In this document: positions 60,823-64,000 of the stretch, piece by piece
Numbering within the stretch: the first letter of the stretch is position 1
Layout: the number at the start of each line of letters is the position of its first letter
NCBI RefSeq assembly: GCF_043641075.1
Contig: NZ_JBHZRC010000013.1
Coordinates: 1 to 64,000 of the forward strand
Direction: 5' to 3'
DNA length: 64,000 nt
Source of the DNA: Bacillus_BD oryzisoli_A
GTDB lineage: Bacteria; Bacillota; Bacilli; Bacillales; Cytobacillaceae
The notes under the pieces: model-generated
What the model was told of the DNA's origin: nothing
Seen by the model: the letters and a program-made list of their open reading frames with translations, nothing else
Database searches by the model: none
Made by a program: the position numbers and the translations under genes

Positions 60823-61476
60823 GTGGATGTAAGTTTACTCGCCATATTATCAATCGGATTTATTATTGGCATCAAGCATTCAATGGAGCCCGATCATGTC
60901 ATTGCGGTTTCCACGCTGGCAGGAAAAACGAAGAAGCTGTGGCAGACATCCTTAACCGGAGTATTTTGGGGCATCGGCCACACCACAACATTATTTATCA
61001 CTGGTATTTTACTGATTATGTTTAAAGTAAGTCTTTCGGAAAAATGGACTTTAACGCTGGAAATGCTGGTCGGATTTATGCTTGTTTATTTAGGATTGCG
61101 AGCCCTTATGGTAGGGGGGGTTGCCAGTCATCACCACCATCATTCGGAAAAACAAACCTATGCAAAATCGGCCTTTATCGGATTTGTCCACGGTTTGGCA
61201 GGCAGTTCGGCGATGGTGTTATTAACGATGAACACCATCGATTCGTTATGGCAGGGTGCCCTCTATATTATTATTTTTGGACTTGGCACTTGTGTCGGTA
61301 TGCTGCTTTTTACAGGTTTGCTTGGAATCCCGTTCAATGCTGCGAAAAACAGCCACAGTATTCAAAAGGGCTTAGTGAAAGTAACGGGAGCCATCAGTAC
61401 GTCCTTTGGCATCTATTACATATACAATCTCGGGATTACCGAGGGGTTATTTGCCTTGTGGTTTGGAGCGATGTAA
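60823..61476 (+). CDS. Nickel/cobalt-type transporter (UreH-like)
   Basis: The GTG at 60823 (VDVSLLAILSIGFIIGIKHS) is chosen because GGAGGGG lies just before it. The 217-residue protein has six or so membrane helices. The first helix carries HSMEPDH, a form of the HX4DH metal motif of NiCoT proteins, and there is a His-rich loop (HHHHH) after helix 3. It resembles the short UreH nickel permeases of Bacillus. Metal specificity is inferred. Confidence 0.8.
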   Translation: MDVSLLAILSIGFIIGIKHSMEPDHVIAVSTLAGKTKKLWQTSLTGVFWGIGHTTTLFITGILLIMFKVSLSEKWTLTLEMLVGFMLVYLGLRALMVGGVASHHHHHSEKQTYAKSAFIGFVHGLAGSSAMVLLTMNTIDSLWQGALYIIIFGLGTCVGMLLFTGLLGIPFNAAKNSHSIQKGLVKVTGAISTSFGIYYIYNLGITEGLFALWFGAM

Positions 61477-61500
61477 AGGGAAACCGCTAGGATATTATGG

Positions 61501-61530
61501 AAAAAGCTCTGTTGGCGCAGGGCTTTTTTA
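61501..61530 (+). terminator. Terminator of the nickel-type transporter
   Basis: AAAAAGCTCTG pairs with CAGGGCTTTTTT. Confidence 0.9.
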
Positions 61531-61669
61531 TGTTGGGTTATGGACTGGTTTTTTAAAATTTTATAAAAAATAAAAAATTATGATAATATGGAAAATAAGT
61601 TATCTCTAGAGGGTAATTATTAGTAATATTCTTTTGGTTATCACTATGAAACATAGAGGAGGTACGTTA

Positions 61670-62653
61670 TTGCGTCCCATTTTATTTGGCATTTGTGGTG
61701 CATTCTTTTTTGCTTTTACCTATATTCTTAATCGCTCCATGGAAATGTCAGGAGGAAGCTGGATTTGGAGTGCTTCTTTAAGATACTTTTGGACAGCGTT
61801 GTTCCTTGTTATTATTGTGATGCTTCGAAAGCAGCTGCGGCCGCTTCTAAAGGTCATGAGAGAGGAACCGCTGAAATGGCTTTGGTGGAGCTTTGTTGGC
61901 TTTGGTTTATTTTATGCCCCAATGTGCTTTTCAACAGCCTATGCACCGGGCTGGCTTGTGGCCGCAACCTTTCAGGTGACAATCGTCTTCGGCTCGCTGC
62001 TGGCACCGCTTTTCTATGACAATATTGAAACAACGAGCGGGACAAAGCGTGTACGAAGTAAAATTCCGTTTCGAGGGCTCGCTTTTTCGATGGTTATTTT
62101 AGCAGGAGTCATCCTCATGCAAATCGAACACGCAAAGGACATTACGGGAAAAGAACTACTATACGCCACCATCCCAATGGTCATCGCGTCGATTGCCTAT
62201 CCGCTTGGGAATCGTAAAATGATGGAAGTCAGCAGAGGACGGCTGCACACGTTTGAACGGGTATTAGGGATGACCATTGCCAGCATGCCCTTTTGGTTTT
62301 TGCTAGCGATTTATGGTCTTTTGACAGAAGGGATGCCAAGCATGGATCAAACGGTTCAATCCGGAATGGTCGCCCTGTTTGCGGGAGTCATTGCAACAGT
62401 CCTGTTCTTTCGCGCAACAGACATGGTGAACGGTCAAATGAAAAAGCTGGCTGCAGTAGAGGCCACTCAGCCTGTATCTGTCCTTATTTCACTCTTGGGA
62501 GAGCTGTTCTTTTTATCAGCAGATATTCCATCACCATTATCGTGGGTCGGAATGCTAACGGTTATTTTTGGCGTGGTATTGCACAGCTTTGCTGCTCATA
62601 AAAAAGTGGAAAAGAGCATGAGTTTGGGTAAGAAGGTTGAGTCGATGCGGTAA
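61670..62653 (+). CDS. DMT-superfamily exporter (EmrE_2-like)
   Basis: TTG at 61670 follows AGGAGG by 7 bases; the longer frame to 61634 lacks a signal. The 327-residue protein has 10 membrane helices beginning LRPILFGICGAFFFAFTYIL, of the multidrug-resistance-efflux (PF13536-like) branch of drug/metabolite transporters. Substrate unknown. Monocistronic. Confidence 0.85.
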   Translation: MRPILFGICGAFFFAFTYILNRSMEMSGGSWIWSASLRYFWTALFLVIIVMLRKQLRPLLKVMREEPLKWLWWSFVGFGLFYAPMCFSTAYAPGWLVAATFQVTIVFGSLLAPLFYDNIETTSGTKRVRSKIPFRGLAFSMVILAGVILMQIEHAKDITGKELLYATIPMVIASIAYPLGNRKMMEVSRGRLHTFERVLGMTIASMPFWFLLAIYGLLTEGMPSMDQTVQSGMVALFAGVIATVLFFRATDMVNGQMKKLAAVEATQPVSVLISLLGELFFLSADIPSPLSWVGMLTVIFGVVLHSFAAHKKVEKSMSLGKKVESMR

Positions 62654-62828
62654 GGAGTTTTTTTTCGAAAAAAGTCGGTGCGAACATAAATGTAATCGTC
62701 ACTATTGTCGATATTATTCAAAATATTGACATAATTAAAAGGAATCCAAGTCACTTTTCCCGCTTATAATAGTAGCAAGAGGGAGGTAATAAAAGAAAAA
62801 ACCCCTCAAAACAAGGAAGAAGGTGCCG

Positions 62829-63032
62829 ATGATGTCATTCACTCATTTCGACGAAATTTATGAAATTTGTTGTGAAATGACCGCGGAGGAAGCAGTACTG
62901 GAGACAGCTGCAGCAAAGACTAAGGAGGAAATGCCGAACTTCATGAAGGATATCATCCCAGATTCTAGTCTTTGGTGGGAAGCAGAGCTCATAGACATTC
63001 ATGACAGAGAAGGAGATTTACTTTATGTCTAA
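62829..63032 (+). CDS. Small acidic protein, about 67 residues
   Basis: AAGGTG before ATG-ATG (62829 or 62832). The product (MMSFTHFDEIYEICCEMTAE onward) is acidic with a CC pair and WW near the end. Family not recognised. A strong terminator follows. Confidence 0.65.
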   Translation: MMSFTHFDEIYEICCEMTAEEAVLETAAAKTKEEMPNFMKDIIPDSSLWWEAELIDIHDREGDLLYV

Positions 63033-63055
63033 CCTAACAAAACGGAAAGGCTGAA

Positions 63056-63092
63056 CACCCCATTGATGATCGAATGGGGGATTTTTTTTTGC
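63056..63092 (+). terminator. Terminator
   Basis: CCCCATTGATGATCGAATGGGG hairpin followed by nine T residues. Confidence 0.9.
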
Positions 63093-63127
63093 CATAGAGA
63101 TAAACTTGCTAAAGTTATCATTCTATA

Positions 63128-63163
63128 AAAAAAGGATCCTTCTTCTATCAAGAAAGATCCTTT
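63128..63163 (-). terminator. Terminator of the dioxygenase gene
   Basis: AAAGGATC/GATCCTTT stem; on the minus strand followed by TTTTTTT. Confidence 0.85.
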
Positions 63164-63178
63164 ATCTATATGACTCTA

Positions 63179-64000
63179 TTATTGAGGAACGACTTCTTCA
63201 TCCTCGACAATTAATTTTCCGTATTTACCAAAGTCTTTTCCTGGTTGTCCGCCCCACTCATCAAGAGTCAAAAGACTTGGCTCTAAGCGGCGTGGTTCGC
63301 GTGGATTTTCTTCAGGGAACTCTTCCATTCCTTGGCTGTACTCAAGCGTGATGCCATCTGGATCAGCATAGTATAGAAATACGCTTCCTGATGGATGGTG
63401 TCTGCCAGGTCCTAAGTGAATCTTTACATTGTGATTCTTTAAGACATTCACTTGTTTACCAATATCATCGATTGATTTTACTTTATAGGCGATGTGGTTT
63501 AGTTTATTTTCAGGTCCTTTCGTGATGGCGAAAGAGTGGTGGTAAGGGTTAGGCCACACACGTAACCATGCCCAAGCCATTTCACGGCCTTGGATATCAG
63601 ATACGGCCATGTTCATTGTATTGACAAGGAAGTCATAAACTTCATCAAATTGATTTGTTTCATATACCACATGTAGTAAGCATTCAATTTCCAGCCCGTT
63701 CGTTGGTTTGTAGGCAGTTCCCATTTGCATCATTTCAACATACATTTCATAGGTTACCCCTAGAATTGGATCCTTGAAGCGTAGCGTTCTCCCTTGTGCT
63801 AATTCCTGTGCTTCCTTAGCACTTAATTCTCTTGGATTTAGACCTTTTTCCTGTAAATAATTAAAGACATCGTCGAATTGTGATGCTTTTTCAAGCTCAA
63901 AGCCAACCCGTTTCAATCCGGCTTCAGGAGCCTGTTCTAGAATTAAATTGTGATGATCATGGCTTGTACGAAGGTAAGCGGTTTCACCAACCTGCTCAAC
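63179..64000 (-). CDS. Extradiol (VOC-type) dioxygenase, 5' end beyond window
   Basis: The frame is open to the last base of the window (274 codons), with VGETAYLRTSHDHHNLIL visible upstream of the first internal start-like codon, so the gene is cut by the edge. Two VOC modules are visible. Candidate metal ligands are the His in HDHHNL or nearby, His in NHIAYKV and Glu in LEYSQG. The family includes catechol 2,3-dioxygenase and 2,3-dihydroxybiphenyl dioxygenase, which open aromatic rings. The substrate is unknown. Confidence 0.85.
   Translation of the reverse strand, partial: VEQVGETAYLRTSHDHHNLILEQAPEAGLKRVGFELEKASQFDDVFNYLQEKGLNPRELSAKEAQELAQGRTLRFKDPILGVTYEMYVEMMQMGTAYKPTNGLEIECLLHVVYETNQFDEVYDFLVNTMNMAVSDIQGREMAWAWLRVWPNPYHHSFAITKGPENKLNHIAYKVKSIDDIGKQVNVLKNHNVKIHLGPGRHHPSGSVFLYYADPDGITLEYSQGMEEFPEENPREPRRLEPSLLTLDEWGGQPGKDFGKYGKLIVEDEEVVPQ

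Noticed and set aside
1..64000. tRNA or rRNA genes
   Set aside because: No cloverleaf with TTCRANNC/CCA pattern and no rRNA-like conserved stretch was recognised on either strand.

Overview
The window looks like a chromosomal stretch from a low-GC, endospore-forming Bacillaceae (Bacillus, Neobacillus or Mesobacillus type). The reasons are a GerA-type germinant receptor operon, a serine/threonine exchanger of the SteT type, an SDR-type threonine dehydrogenase, a bacilli-like EfeUOB iron operon, S-layer-homology proteins, strong Shine-Dalgarno sequences, frequent TTG/GTG starts, and perfect CcpA (cre), Fnr and Fur boxes. No rRNA, tRNA, prophage or CRISPR was seen.

Layout. 0.2-4.5 kb: two overlapping hybrid histidine kinases flanked by identical repeat pairs. 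4.8-8.5 kb: SLH protein, NUDIX hydrolase, lipoprotein, small protein, alpha/beta hydrolase. 8.8-12 kb: cupin protein, unknown protein and a divergent XylR_N/V4R/PucR-type regulator. 12-13 kb: second SLH protein. 13.3-20.9 kb: serine/threonine catabolism (sdaAA/sdaAB, two amino-acid permeases, tdh, kbl) with cre sites. 21-26 kb: germinant receptor operon and a small lipoprotein. 26-28 kb: small proteins, including one behind a c-di-GMP-I riboswitch. 28-30 kb: FMN-binding lipoprotein and secreted flavoprotein reductase behind two Fnr boxes. 30-40 kb: glycerophosphodiesterase, AraC/GH39-like regulator, MFS carrier, M20 amidohydrolase, FUSC transporter. 40.8-41.7 kb: a REP-associated tyrosine transposase (RAYT). 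42-45.5 kb: feoA with a two-gene feoB, polysaccharide deacetylase. 45.7-53.6 kb: tatA, MASE3-PAS-GGDEF-EAL protein, efeU/efeB/efeO, DoxX. 53.7-64 kb: GntR/DUF1648 pair, bacteriohemerythrin, CBS protein, several small proteins, BASS-family carrier, nickel-type transporter, DMT exporter, and an extradiol-dioxygenase-like gene cut by the right edge.

The dominant signal is a dispersed hairpin repeat, about 28 bp, with about 50 copies between 0.13 and 58.7 kb. It has inverted GGAAGC/GCTTCC ends around a GGGACGGTTCT core. Copies occur singly, as tandems and as head-to-head pairs. One full Y1/HUH RAYT gene lies between two inverted copies, so this reads as a Gram-positive REP/RAYT system. Three further properties stand out. 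Copies sit against stop codons in a fixed orientation. Several run in frame into genes and give C-terminal tails of the type QRDGSxAS. In many coding flanks the DNA beside a copy is strongly skewed to G+T on one strand, and one gene flips from G+T-rich at its 5' end to A+C-rich at its 3' end. I call repeats 'R' when the + strand reads GGGACGGTTCT and 'F' when it reads AGAACCGTCCC.

Regulation visible in sequence links the locus to carbon status (cre at kbl/tdh), oxygen (Fnr at the flavoprotein reductase), iron (Fur at efe and DoxX, possibly the BASS carrier) and c-di-GMP (riboswitch at 27.4 kb, EAL protein at 46-49 kb). All base counts are hand counts; no database search was run.
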